Source of the DNA: Oscillospiraceae bacterium
GTDB lineage: Bacteria; Bacillota; Clostridia; Oscillospirales; Oscillospiraceae
Assembly: GCA_020025595.1 (NCBI GenBank)
Contig: JAHHRV010000019.1
Location: 1 to 41,254, forward strand
Length of the DNA stretch: 41,254 bases
Direction: 5' to 3'
The translations under genes were made by a program, and so were the position numbers. Position 1 is the first letter of the stretch; every line of letters begins with the position of its first letter. The notes below the pieces were generated by a model that was not told the origin of the DNA, ran no database searches, and worked only from the letters and a program-made list of their open reading frames with translations. Positions 31,581 through 39,485 of the stretch are shown piece by piece.

Positions 31581-33827
31581 ATGGACGAAAAAGATCAGGA
31601 ATTGGGGTTCACACTGGAAGACATTCTGAAAGAATTCGGTTCTCACGATCCTGATTCCGAGCAGACCCCTGCTCAGGAATCAGAGGACGAATCTGCCGAG
31701 CCCGCTCCGGAGCAGTCCGCTGACCCGGAACCCGAGCTGACCCCTGAACCTGCCGTGCAGGAAGCTGCCGAGGAAGAGGACTCTTGTACAGAAGAACCCG
31801 AGTCTCCGGAGGACACGGCCCAGAGTGACGAATACGAAGCATTCCAGGATCTCTCCTTTGAATCGGAACCGGAACCCGTTCCTGTCCAGCAGGAAATCCC
31901 TGCTGATGACGAAACGGACACGTCCTTTGAAGTGGACACCATTCGTCTGGATACTCAGAAAATCGCTGCCGCTGCTCAGAAACCGGAGGCTGTAACCGGC
32001 GAAACCGTCAGCTTTACGCCGATTTCCGAACAAATGCAGCAGGAAACACAAGCCCCCGCTGCGCCCCCCGTCCCCGAAGGTGCCGAGCCTTTCAGCGCTG
32101 GATGGGAGCCGGAATACGAGCAGCCCATCGGCGAATATACGCCCCCTGAGCCCATCGTTTTCCGCCCAAAATCCCAGCAGAAATCCCTCAAGCGCAAGCT
32201 GGTAGCCGGCCCCGAACGCAGATATTACGCTCTGGCTGAAGCCGGCTTCGGCAAGCTGCAGATTTCCATTTTCCTCAGCCTGCTGGTAGTGGTACTGGGT
32301 GTTGCATCCATTGGTATGTATCATTTTGGTCTGGTTCAGCCAAACCGTATGCGCCTGCTGGTCTTTGGTGAATTGTTTGCCATGCTGTTCAGTGCGCTTC
32401 TGGCATCCGGCCGCCTGCTGGATGGTTTTGTATCCCTGTTTAAGGGAAAATTCACACTGGATACACTGCTTCTTGCAACATTTCTGGTATGTATCGCTGA
32501 CGGTTACTTCTGTCTGAAAGAAGTCAGAGTTCCCTTCTGCGCTGCCTTCTGTCTGGAAGCGACCATGTCATTGTGGGCAGAGCTTCAGCGCCGTACTACC
32601 GAAATGGGTCAGATGGATACCCTGCGCAAGGCAATTCGTCTGAATCGGGTAGCCAAGGCTCCAGGCTGTTTTGAAGACCGTCCCGGTTTCTATGTCACCG
32701 GCGGCGAGCTAGAGGACTTCATGGACAACTACCAGCAGCCCACCGGCTCTGAAAAGCTGCTGAGCATCTATGCGCTGATCGCTTTTCTGGCATCCGGCGC
32801 AATCGCCGCAGTATTCGGCCTGACCCATGGCATCTCTTCCGCTTTGCAGATCTGGTCTGCCGGAATTCTGGCTGCCACCCCTGCTACCATCTTCATCAGC
32901 CAGAGTCGTCCTGCTGCAATTCTGGAGCACAGACTCCACAAGCTGGGCACCGTCCTGTGCGGCTGGCAGGGCATCAAAGCCACCGTCGGCAATGCCGCAG
33001 TACCTCTGACCGACCGGGATCTGTTCCCCGACGGCAGTGTTAAAATCAACGGTGTCAAATTCTACACCAATCAGGAGCCGGATCAGGTCATCGCCTACGC
33101 CACTGCCCTGATCACCCATGCAGGCAACTGCCTCGGCCCCCTGTTCGAGCAGCTTCTGGACGAACGCAACGGTCGCCACTATGATCTGACCAGCTTCCGC
33201 AGCTATGAAAACGGCGGTCTGGGCGGCGAGATCAACGGCGAAAGCGTTCTTGTGGGAACCATTTCCTTCCTGCGGGACATGGGCGTAGAAACCCCTGAAG
33301 GTGCCAAAGTCAATCAGGCTGTCTATATGTCTATTGACGGCGAGCTGTGCGCAGTGTTCGCTCTGGCATTTGGCAGACTGAAGGGCGTAGCCGCCGGTCT
33401 GGGCACTCTGTGCAACTACCGCGGACTGACCCCGGTGCTCTGCTCTGACAACTTCCTGCTGTCCGAGGGCTTTATCCACGCCAAGTTTGGTGTAAATACC
33501 AGACGCTTTGCCTTCCCCACCGCCAAACAGTTGCAGGAGATCTGCTCCTGGACTCCGGACATTGCCCAAAGCATCCCCTGCGCCCTGACCACTCAGGATA
33601 ATCTGGCCAGCTCTGCCTTTGCCATTACCGGCGGCCGCGCCATTTATACCGCCACCAAGCTGGGTGCATTCGTCCACATCTTCGGTGGTATCCTGGGTCT
33701 TCTGATCGTGCTGGCATTGGCTCTGGTTCACGGAGGCAGCCTGCTGACCCCGTCAAACCTGCTGATGTTCGAATTGGTATGGACCATTCCCGGTCTGCTG
33801 ATTACCGAATGGACACGAAATATCTGA
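31581..33827 (+). CDS. Degenerate P-type ATPase-like membrane protein with acidic N-terminal region
   Basis: 748-aa membrane protein. Residues 1-185 are disordered and strongly acidic (Glu, Asp, Pro, Ser). Four or more membrane helices then surround cytoplasmic parts resembling a P1B-type ATPase. TPATIFISQSRPAAILEHRLHKLGTVLCGW (about 432 on) aligns with the TPCAL...A..GILIK region, and LGGEINGESVLVGTISFLRDMGV (about 547 on) with the nucleotide-binding domain. VYMSIDGELCAVFALAFGRLKGVAAGLGTLC and VLCSDNF align with the hinge. The phosphorylated DKTGT motif is absent: LTDRDLFPDG (about 475) stands in its place, and GDGxND is also missing. It is therefore unlikely to pump ions and may be a sensor or scaffold. 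The gene is cotranscribed with rlmB. Confidence 0.7.
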   Translation: MDEKDQELGFTLEDILKEFGSHDPDSEQTPAQESEDESAEPAPEQSADPEPELTPEPAVQEAAEEEDSCTEEPESPEDTAQSDEYEAFQDLSFESEPEPVPVQQEIPADDETDTSFEVDTIRLDTQKIAAAAQKPEAVTGETVSFTPISEQMQQETQAPAAPPVPEGAEPFSAGWEPEYEQPIGEYTPPEPIVFRPKSQQKSLKRKLVAGPERRYYALAEAGFGKLQISIFLSLLVVVLGVASIGMYHFGLVQPNRMRLLVFGELFAMLFSALLASGRLLDGFVSLFKGKFTLDTLLLATFLVCIADGYFCLKEVRVPFCAAFCLEATMSLWAELQRRTTEMGQMDTLRKAIRLNRVAKAPGCFEDRPGFYVTGGELEDFMDNYQQPTGSEKLLSIYALIAFLASGAIAAVFGLTHGISSALQIWSAGILAATPATIFISQSRPAAILEHRLHKLGTVLCGWQGIKATVGNAAVPLTDRDLFPDGSVKINGVKFYTNQEPDQVIAYATALITHAGNCLGPLFEQLLDERNGRHYDLTSFRSYENGGLGGEINGESVLVGTISFLRDMGVETPEGAKVNQAVYMSIDGELCAVFALAFGRLKGVAAGLGTLCNYRGLTPVLCSDNFLLSEGFIHAKFGVNTRRFAFPTAKQLQEICSWTPDIAQSIPCALTTQDNLASSAFAITGGRAIYTATKLGAFVHIFGGILGLLIVLALALVHGGSLLTPSNLLMFELVWTIPGLLITEWTRNI

Positions 33828-33840
33828 TCTTTTCCAATTG

Positions 33841-33873
33841 GAAGCCTGTTCGCAAGAACAGGCTTCTTTCTTT
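33841..33873 (+). terminator. Terminator of the rlmB operon
   Basis: GAAGCCTGTTC (33841-33851), GCAA tetraloop, GAACAGGCTTC (33856-33866), then TTTCTTT. Confidence 0.93.
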
Positions 33874-34020
33874 ATCCCGCCCGGATTTCCACCTGTCAGA
33901 AACATCCGTTTCTTGTCAGAATACACATATTGCAGACACCAAAGCTATTTACTTTGCACAATCTTACAAGGATATCCCGTATTCTGTTCGATATTTTTTG
34001 CATTATGAACAAATTAGGCA

Positions 34021-34049
34021 TTGAAATCGCAAAACTATTCGTGTATAAT
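34021..34049 (+). promoter_or_regulatory. Promoter of the EF-G2-like gene
   Basis: TTGAAA (34021-34026) and TATAAT (34044-34049) with a 17-bp spacer. Confidence 0.8.
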
Positions 34050-34058
34050 GTCCTCAAC

Positions 34059-34103
34059 GCAGTACAAAATACTGCATCAGATCGTGCGGAGGGTCCCCCC
34101 TCC
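34059..34103 (+). promoter_or_regulatory. Structured leader before the EF-G2-like gene
   Basis: Two hairpins fill the 5' leader: GCAGTA-CAAAA-TACTGC (34059-34075) and GGAGGG-TCCC-CCCTCC (34088-34103). The second ends 2 bases before the ribosome binding site AAAGGAG (34106-34112). Its own GGAGGG could act as a decoy or be competed for by the rRNA. Confidence 0.5.
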
Positions 34104-34122
34104 CGAAAGGAGTTCGTTTACA

Positions 34123-36189
34123 ATGTTCTACGCAAATAGCATCCGCAATATCTGTCTGCTGGGCCACTGCGGCAGCGGCAAGACTGCTTTAGCTGAAAGC
34201 TTACTTTACATGACCGGTGCCATCGACCGAATCGGCAAGAACGCCGACGGCAACACCGTTTGTGATTTTGATCCCGAGGAGATTCGCCGCAATGTGTCCA
34301 TTAGCGCCAGCGTGGCTCCCATTGTTTACAAGAACACCAAGATCAATATTCTGGATACTCCGGGCAGCTTTGATTTCTCCGGTGCTGTTATGGAAGCACT
34401 CCGTGCTGCCGACGCAGCCATCATCGTCTGCTCCGCCAAGGACGGCCTCACCGTAGGTCTTGAAAAAGCATGGAAATACTGCGAAGAGCGTAATATGCCT
34501 CGCTTTATCTATATCTCCAAAGTTGACGAAGACAACTCTGACTATAACGCCACCTTTAACGCTCTGCGTGAAAAGTTCGGCAACAAGATCGCTCCTGTCG
34601 TTGTTCCCATCTGGGACAGCTCCAAGAAGATCACCGGCATCATCGATGTGCTGAACAAGCGTGCATTCGAGATGCAGGACTTGAAGCGTGTGGAAATTGA
34701 AGTCCCCGAAGATAAGCTGCCGGTCGTTACCGAGTTCAACGATGCTCTGAAGGAGTCCGTCGCTGAAACCAGCGAAGAATTCATGGATAAGTTCTTCGGC
34801 GGCGAGGACTTTACATACTCTGAGATGATCAAGGGCCTGCATACCGGTGTTATGCAGCAGTCTCTGGTTCCCGTCCTGTGCGGTTCCGGTATCACCTGCC
34901 TGGGCAGCCTGATGCTGATGGATCACATCGTGGACCTGCTGCCCAACCCTGTTGAGGGCAACTATCACAAGGCAACCCTTCCCGATGGCACCACCGAGGA
35001 ATTCGTTGTTTCTCCCGGCGGCGTTCCCTCTGCTTATGTCTTTAAGACCGTCTCCGACCAGTACGGCAAGTTCTCCTTCATCAAGGTTCTCTCCGGCACC
35101 ATCACTCAGGATACCACCCTGGTGAACGCCCGTACCGGCGAAACCGAGAAGCTGGGCCGTCTGTACACCATGTGCGGCAAGAAGGGCACCGAAGTCAAGG
35201 AAATGTCCTGCGGCGATATCGGCGCTATCGGCAAGATGGAAAAGGTCAAGACCGGCGATACCCTGTGTGATCCCCGTAAGGTGGTCGCTCTGAAGGGCAT
35301 CCCCTATGCACCTGCCTGCTACTCCATGGCTATTGCTCCCAAGACCAAGGGCCAGGACGACAAGATGGGCGCAGGTCTGATCCGTCTGAACGAGGAAGAC
35401 CCCTCCTTCACCCTGTACAACAACCCCGAAACCAAGCAGCAGGTCATCAGCGGTGCCGGTGATCAGCATCTGGATGTGCTGGTTTCCAAGCTGAAGAGCC
35501 GCTTCGGCGTTGATGCCGTGCTGAGCCCGGCTAAGGTTGCATACCGCGAGAAGATCAAGAAGAGAGTCGAAGCTCACGGCCGTCACAAGAAGCAGACCGG
35601 CGGTTCCGGCCAGTTCGGTGATGTGTGGATTCGCTTCGAGCCTCAGGAAGAGCAGGATGGTCTGATCTTTGCTGAAGAGGTCTTCGGCGGCAGCGTTCCC
35701 AAGAACTTCTACCCCGCTGTTGAAAAGGGTATTCAGGAAGCCGTTCAGAAGGGCCCCCTGGCTGGCTATCCCATGGTCAACCTGAAGGCAACGCTGTACG
35801 ACGGTTCCTACCATCCCGTTGACTCCAACGAAATGGCATTCCGCATGGCTGCAATCCTCGCATTCAAGGAGGCAATGCCCAATGCAATGCCCACCCTGCT
35901 GGAGCCCATCGGTGCCCTGGCTGTCACCATTCCCGACAGCTACATGGGTGATGTGATCGGCGACCTGAACAAGCGCCGTGGCCGTGTCATGGGCATGAAT
36001 CCCGATGACGATGGCAACACTGTTGTGGAAGCTGAGGTTCCCATGGCAGAGATGAACAGCTACGCCATTGACCTGCGGGCTATGACCCAGGCAAGAGGCT
36101 CCTTTACCCTGACCTTCGAGCGCTACGAGGAAGTGCCCAAGGCAAATCAGGCAAAGATCATTGCCGATGCCAAGGAGAACGAGGGCTAA
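34123..36189 (+). CDS. EF-G2-like translational GTPase (elongation factor G homologue)
   Basis: 688-aa five-domain GTPase. It resembles the Thermus EF-G-2 group rather than canonical FusA: the P-loop is GHCGSGKT (14-21) instead of AHIDAGKT. The switch II motif is DTPGSFDF (78-85), where the usual catalytic His is Ser82, and the G4 motif is SKVD (132-135) instead of NKxD. Domain IV has KKQTGGSGQFGDVWIRFEP and domain V has LNKRRGRVMGM. The group's function is poorly known; members bind ribosomes and GTP, and a role under stress or slow growth has been suggested. The ATG at 34123 has AAAGGAG 10 bases upstream; a frame extending back to 34021 overlaps the promoter. It is monocistronic. Confidence 0.88.
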   Translation: MFYANSIRNICLLGHCGSGKTALAESLLYMTGAIDRIGKNADGNTVCDFDPEEIRRNVSISASVAPIVYKNTKINILDTPGSFDFSGAVMEALRAADAAIIVCSAKDGLTVGLEKAWKYCEERNMPRFIYISKVDEDNSDYNATFNALREKFGNKIAPVVVPIWDSSKKITGIIDVLNKRAFEMQDLKRVEIEVPEDKLPVVTEFNDALKESVAETSEEFMDKFFGGEDFTYSEMIKGLHTGVMQQSLVPVLCGSGITCLGSLMLMDHIVDLLPNPVEGNYHKATLPDGTTEEFVVSPGGVPSAYVFKTVSDQYGKFSFIKVLSGTITQDTTLVNARTGETEKLGRLYTMCGKKGTEVKEMSCGDIGAIGKMEKVKTGDTLCDPRKVVALKGIPYAPACYSMAIAPKTKGQDDKMGAGLIRLNEEDPSFTLYNNPETKQQVISGAGDQHLDVLVSKLKSRFGVDAVLSPAKVAYREKIKKRVEAHGRHKKQTGGSGQFGDVWIRFEPQEEQDGLIFAEEVFGGSVPKNFYPAVEKGIQEAVQKGPLAGYPMVNLKATLYDGSYHPVDSNEMAFRMAAILAFKEAMPNAMPTLLEPIGALAVTIPDSYMGDVIGDLNKRRGRVMGMNPDDDGNTVVEAEVPMAEMNSYAIDLRAMTQARGSFTLTFERYEEVPKANQAKIIADAKENEG

Positions 36190-36203
36190 TTTCAGAAACT
36201 GCA

Positions 36204-36236
36204 AGAGGGCAGACCTGTGGTCTGCCCTCTTTTTTC
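36204..36236 (+). terminator. Terminator of the EF-G2-like gene
   Basis: AGAGGGCAGACC (36204-36215), loop TGT, GGTCTGCCCTCT (36219-36230), then TTTTTT. Confidence 0.93.
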
Positions 36237-36496
36237 GGCTTTCAGCATCCTACGGGCGCTTCTTTATTACAGCTAAGCGCTTCCCTGCCCAGTTCAAAGT
36301 GTTTTCCCGTCTGATCATTACCAAAATTCTGGTTATGATCAACTTTTGTGCCTTTTTAGCGCTCTCCCTGTTCCGGTTTTGGGGCAGTCTACACACAAGG
36401 CTCTGCCTTTCCGGCACGCAGTCTCCGGCGTGTTCCCGGTGCCGTTTCTTGTTTTCCTCTGCCCTCTCTGAATTTCCCTCCGTCGTTTAAGATATT
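36237..36496. other. Intergenic stretch without a recognised gene
   Basis: An open frame crosses it, but it has no ribosome binding site, starts inside the previous gene and translates to low-complexity Phe/Ser/Cys-rich sequence. I see no RNA motif or repeat. Confidence 0.45.
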
Positions 36497-36526
36497 GATT
36501 TGTCAACAAATAGTTGTTGACAAATC
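36497..36526 (+). promoter_or_regulatory. Palindromic operator of the MarR-type regulator
   Basis: GATTTGTCAACAA-ATAG-TTGTTGACAAATC: a perfect inverted repeat with 13-bp arms whose right arm contains the -35 box TTGACA. The position, just upstream of a marR-type gene, indicates autorepression. Confidence 0.85.
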
Positions 36527-36545
36527 AACATCTCCATGATATACT
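36517..36545 (+). promoter_or_regulatory. Promoter of the marR-degV operon
   Basis: TTGACA (36517-36522) and TATACT (36540-36545) with a 17-bp spacer; the -35 box lies inside the palindrome. Confidence 0.85.
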
Positions 36546-36574
36546 GCCCCCAGATTCTTTTAGGAGGTGCGTGC

Positions 36575-37015
36575 ATGATTCACCGTTTTGAATCCTTTGT
36601 CACGGGAATCACCGTGTGCTACAAATACATCCAGCGTATCAAGTCCATGGAGATGGTGGAATTCGGACTGAAGGGCACCCACGCCATGTGTCTATTTTAT
36701 CTGCTCCAGAACCCCGATGGACTGACTGCCGCCCAGCTGTCCACCCTGTGTGGCGAAGATAAAGCTGCCATTTCCAGGACGGTTTCGGAGCTGAGGGCCC
36801 TGGACTACATCGCCCAGGAATCCGGAAAAAATTACCGTGCGCCCCTTCTGCTCACAGAAAAAGGACAGTCGATTGCCCAAAAAGTTAACGCCCTCATCGC
36901 AAGCTGGGTGACCGCCGGAGGCGACGGTCTGACCGAGCAGCAGCGCACCGACTTTTATCAAAGTCTTTCCATGATTGCCTCAAACCTGAAAACAAAAATG
37001 GATTCTTCCAAGTAA
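36575..37015 (+). CDS. MarR-family transcriptional regulator
   Basis: 146-aa winged-helix dimeric repressor. The DNA-binding part is visible as GLTAAQLSTLCGEDKAAISRTVSELRALDYI (helix-turn-helix), followed by the wing APLLLTEKGQSIAQKV; N- and C-terminal helices form the dimer interface. Family members usually respond to small ligands such as lipids, phenolics or oxidants. The ATG at 36575 has AGGAGGT 6 bases upstream; the frame could extend to 36536 but that lies in the promoter. The gene precedes a DegV fatty-acid-binding protein by 19 bp and has a perfect operator at its own promoter, so a fatty-acid-linked signal (FabT-like logic) is a reasonable inference. Confidence 0.9.
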   Translation: MIHRFESFVTGITVCYKYIQRIKSMEMVEFGLKGTHAMCLFYLLQNPDGLTAAQLSTLCGEDKAAISRTVSELRALDYIAQESGKNYRAPLLLTEKGQSIAQKVNALIASWVTAGGDGLTEQQRTDFYQSLSMIASNLKTKMDSSK

Positions 37016-37034
37016 AACAACGAAAGGAGCCGCT

Positions 37035-37883
37035 ATGGCTGTTCATTTTATTGTAGATTCCGCTTCTGATATCACTCCCAAGGAAGCAAACGCCATGGGG
37101 ATCACTCTGCTCCCCCTGAAGGTGGTTTTCGGCGACACCGAATACGCCGACAAATACGAAATGACCCACACCCAGTTTTATGAAAAGCTCATCGAAAGTG
37201 ATGTGCTGCCCACCACCTGTCAGATTCCACCGGCAGATTTTGAAAAGGCCTACGAGTCAATCTTAGCTGCGGGCGATGACATTGTCGTGATCACCCTGTC
37301 CTCCAAGCTCTCCGGCACCTATCAGAGCGCCGTGATTGCCGCCATGGATCACCCCGGCAGGATCTTCATTGTGGACAGTCTGTCCGTATGCATTGGCGAG
37401 CGGATTTTGCTGGAATACGGCCTGACCATTGCAAAGCAGGGGCTTTCCGCCGAAGAAATTTTCCACAACCTGACCGAACAAACCGGAAAGATTCGTGTCC
37501 TTGGTCTGCTGGACACTCTGGAATATCTGAAAAAAGGCGGTCGGATCTCCGCCGCTACCGCCCTTGCCGGAAGCCTGCTTTCCATCAAGCCGGTTGTTAC
37601 AGTAGAAAATGGCGAGATCGTCATGGCAGGCAAAGCCCGGGGCTCCAAGCAGGGCAACAACCTGCTGCGCCAGATGATCGAAAAATCCGGCGGTATCGAC
37701 TTCGACAAGCCCTACTGCCTTGCATACAGCGGCCTGAGCGACACGCTGCTGCAAAAGTACATCGTAGACTCTGCTGATCTTTGGCGGGACCACACAGACC
37801 ATCTGACCATCTCCACGGTCGGATGCGTCATCGGCACCCATGTGGGCCCCGGAGCCATTGCAGTTGCATTCTTTGAACCATAA
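37035..37883 (+). CDS. DegV family protein (FakB-type fatty-acid-binding subunit)
   Basis: 282-aa DegV protein. Family members bind a fatty acid and present it to the kinase FakA for phosphorylation, feeding exogenous fatty acids into phospholipids. The sequence shows IVDSASDITP at the N terminus, PLKVVFGDTEYAD, PTTCQIPPADFEKAY, the VITLSSKLSGTYQSA fatty-acid site and the late IGTHVGPGAIAVAF motif. AAAGGAG lies 5 bases upstream of the ATG. It is in an operon with a MarR-type regulator, and a FakA-type kinase is encoded about 2.5 kb away on the other strand (40419 to the window edge), which supports the assignment. Confidence 0.93.
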   Translation: MAVHFIVDSASDITPKEANAMGITLLPLKVVFGDTEYADKYEMTHTQFYEKLIESDVLPTTCQIPPADFEKAYESILAAGDDIVVITLSSKLSGTYQSAVIAAMDHPGRIFIVDSLSVCIGERILLEYGLTIAKQGLSAEEIFHNLTEQTGKIRVLGLLDTLEYLKKGGRISAATALAGSLLSIKPVVTVENGEIVMAGKARGSKQGNNLLRQMIEKSGGIDFDKPYCLAYSGLSDTLLQKYIVDSADLWRDHTDHLTISTVGCVIGTHVGPGAIAVAFFEP

Positions 37884-37886
37884 CAA

Positions 37887-37923
37887 AAAAATCCCGTCTG
37901 ATTTAAGATCAGACGGGATTTTT
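37887..37923 (+). terminator. Bidirectional terminator between degV and the J-domain gene
   Basis: AAAAATCCCGTCTGAT (37887-37902), loop TTAAG, ATCAGACGGGATTTTT (37908-37923). Symmetrical A/T ends allow termination on both strands. Confidence 0.92.
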
Positions 37924-37925
37924 GA

Positions 37926-38573
37926 TTAACAGCAGCATAGCCATCCGCGGCCGCCGCAGCAGAACAAATTACACAGATAGCACAGGCAGAAGCCGGTGCA
38001 GGGATCATAGGACACATTGAAGCCCCGAAATCCGCCAGCCTGGGTGCGATAGGGATCACCGCCGTGCTCCATGCGGTTGAGTTCGTAGATGTACTCCTGA
38101 TTGCCGGGGTCCATGGAAACCGCTTTCTTCATATGCTCCAGAGCGGTAATCTGGTTTCCCAGGCCCTCGTTTGCAAGGGCGCTGAGGTAATACCACCGGG
38201 CATTGCGCTTGACAGCTTCCACATTCGACAGCACATTCAGTGCCTCACGGAAGCGACCGAAACGGATGTAATTATAGGCACCATGCAGATAAGAATCCTC
38301 GTTGCTCTGGTTGTTGGCCTGCTGATAACCGCCGAAGGGGCCATAGCCGCCAAAGGGATCATACCCCTGAGAACCGGTATTCACCGTGCGATACTTTTCG
38401 GGATTCTTGATCTGGTCGTATGCCGCGTTCACCTCTTGCATCTTCTGCGCCGCCACCGGGTCACCGGGGTTGGCATCGGGATGATATTTCTTTGCAAGCT
38501 TCCGGTAAGCCCGCTTGATTTCTTCATCAGAGGCATCCCGGCTGACGCCAAGAACCTGATATGGATCAGCCAT
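37926..38573 (-). CDS. J-domain protein with TPR-like region and Cys-rich tail
   Basis: 215 aa. The N-terminal J domain (MADPYQVLGVSRDASDEEIKRAYRKLAKKYHPDANPG) has an intact HPD motif for stimulating DnaK. After a Gly/Tyr/Phe linker (YDPFGGYGPFGGYQQ) come helical repeats like a TPR pair (YNYIRFGRFREALNVL, ARWYYLSALANEGLGNQITALEHMKKAV). The tail is unusual: CTGFCLCYLCNLFCCGGRGWLCCC has nine cysteines in hydrophobic surroundings and could bind metal, be lipidated or insert into a membrane. It is not canonical DnaJ, lacking the CxxCxGxG zinc fingers. The start has GGAGG 7 bases upstream and overlaps the DUF5685 stop by 8 bases, so the pair is coupled. Confidence 0.88.
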   Translation of the reverse strand: MADPYQVLGVSRDASDEEIKRAYRKLAKKYHPDANPGDPVAAQKMQEVNAAYDQIKNPEKYRTVNTGSQGYDPFGGYGPFGGYQQANNQSNEDSYLHGAYNYIRFGRFREALNVLSNVEAVKRNARWYYLSALANEGLGNQITALEHMKKAVSMDPGNQEYIYELNRMEHGGDPYRTQAGGFRGFNVSYDPCTGFCLCYLCNLFCCGGRGWLCCC

Positions 38574-39402
38574 TGTGATCCTCCTTCTCACATTTTCTTT
38601 GTTGCTTTCGATAATTCAGCCAGACACCACTGTACAAAATGTTGTCAAGCAGGTGCTTGTCCTGAACCAGGGGCAGCCGCTCATAGGCATCGGTGCATCC
38701 GGCCATAGCCAGCACCAGATACTGCTCCCAGTGGGTGTAGTCCTCCCCCTGCCCCATGGCGATAAAGGGATTGTACTTGCCCTGTTTCCGGTCTTTTTCA
38801 TAGTCAATTGCCGCATCGGCAAGATAGATAAATCTGCCCAGGTGGAATCCCAGCTTGCGCAGAGATTCGCTCCACAGGTCTTCTTTATATACCATCAAAT
38901 CCGACATCAGCCGTCCAAAGCAGTTGGCAGGCTCGTCAGGATTTGCACAGTTTTCCTTTTCCAGCGCATTCAGCTGGCGAATGCAATTTTCCATGCTTTC
39001 GCACTGTCTGGGATACTGCTGGGCGATATCCGCCACATTTTTCCCGAACACCGAATGCATAACTTTGGCAGAGAGCTTTTTCTCGTCCTGCCAGTCATCC
39101 TTGGCCTTGTATGCCGCCAGCGCAACATTCATTCTGGCTGCGTAGCGGATATACTCATTGGTCATCCAGGGATGCTTTTTGATTGGGTGCAGGATACACG
39201 ACCGGTCACCGCCGGACTCCTCCGGCTCGTACAGGCTCATCAGCAGCAGCGCCAGAAATGCCATATCGTACTGCAAACCCAGTCTGCAGACCTGCCCGTC
39301 GGAATTTCGGATTTCCCTGCAAATTCCGCAGTAAACCGCACCATAGCGAATTTTTTCTTCTTGCGTCAGCTCTTTGGGCGACGCCGTCACCAGTCCAAAC
39401 AC
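38566..39402 (-). CDS. DUF5685 family protein
   Basis: 278-aa, mostly helical protein of the DUF5685 family, function unknown. The family N terminus is seen as MFGLVTASPKELTQEEKIRY, followed by the YCGICREI cysteine pair, LGLQYDMAFLALLLMSLYEP and CILHPIKKHPW. A mid-region with FHLGRFIYLADAAIDYEKDRKQGKYNPF recalls all-helical squalene/phytoene-synthase-like folds with an acidic pair, but that is only a resemblance. GTG start at 39402 with GGGGGTG upstream. It overlaps the J-domain gene, a pairing found repeatedly in clostridia, which suggests the J protein acts on this one. Confidence 0.88.
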   Translation of the reverse strand: MFGLVTASPKELTQEEKIRYGAVYCGICREIRNSDGQVCRLGLQYDMAFLALLLMSLYEPEESGGDRSCILHPIKKHPWMTNEYIRYAARMNVALAAYKAKDDWQDEKKLSAKVMHSVFGKNVADIAQQYPRQCESMENCIRQLNALEKENCANPDEPANCFGRLMSDLMVYKEDLWSESLRKLGFHLGRFIYLADAAIDYEKDRKQGKYNPFIAMGQGEDYTHWEQYLVLAMAGCTDAYERLPLVQDKHLLDNILYSGVWLNYRKQQRKCEKEDHNG

Positions 39403-39423
39403 GCAAACACCCCCATATCAGGT

Positions 39424-39451
39424 ATGCTATCGTCTATTTGTGAACAGGCAA
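39424..39451 (-). promoter_or_regulatory. Possible promoter of the DUF5685/J-domain operon
   Basis: On the minus strand TTGCCT (39446-39451) and TAGCAT (39424-39429) with a 16-bp spacer. Moderate match only. Confidence 0.4.
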
Positions 39452-39485
39452 TAAACACACGAAAATTTTTTGCAAAATGGCAAAT

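Noticed and set aside
31581..33827. Calling this a functional metal-transporting P-type ATPase
   Set aside because: The phosphorylation motif DKTGT and the GDGxND hinge are missing, so catalysis is unlikely.
34201..36204. 667-aa open frame opposite the EF-G2-like gene, and a similar long frame opposite clpB
   Set aside because: Shadows caused by codon bias; the sense frames match known families over their full length.
36161..36490. Possible 109-aa gene after the EF-G2-like gene
   Set aside because: Starts inside the upstream gene, runs through a terminator, has no ribosome binding site, and gives low-complexity translation.
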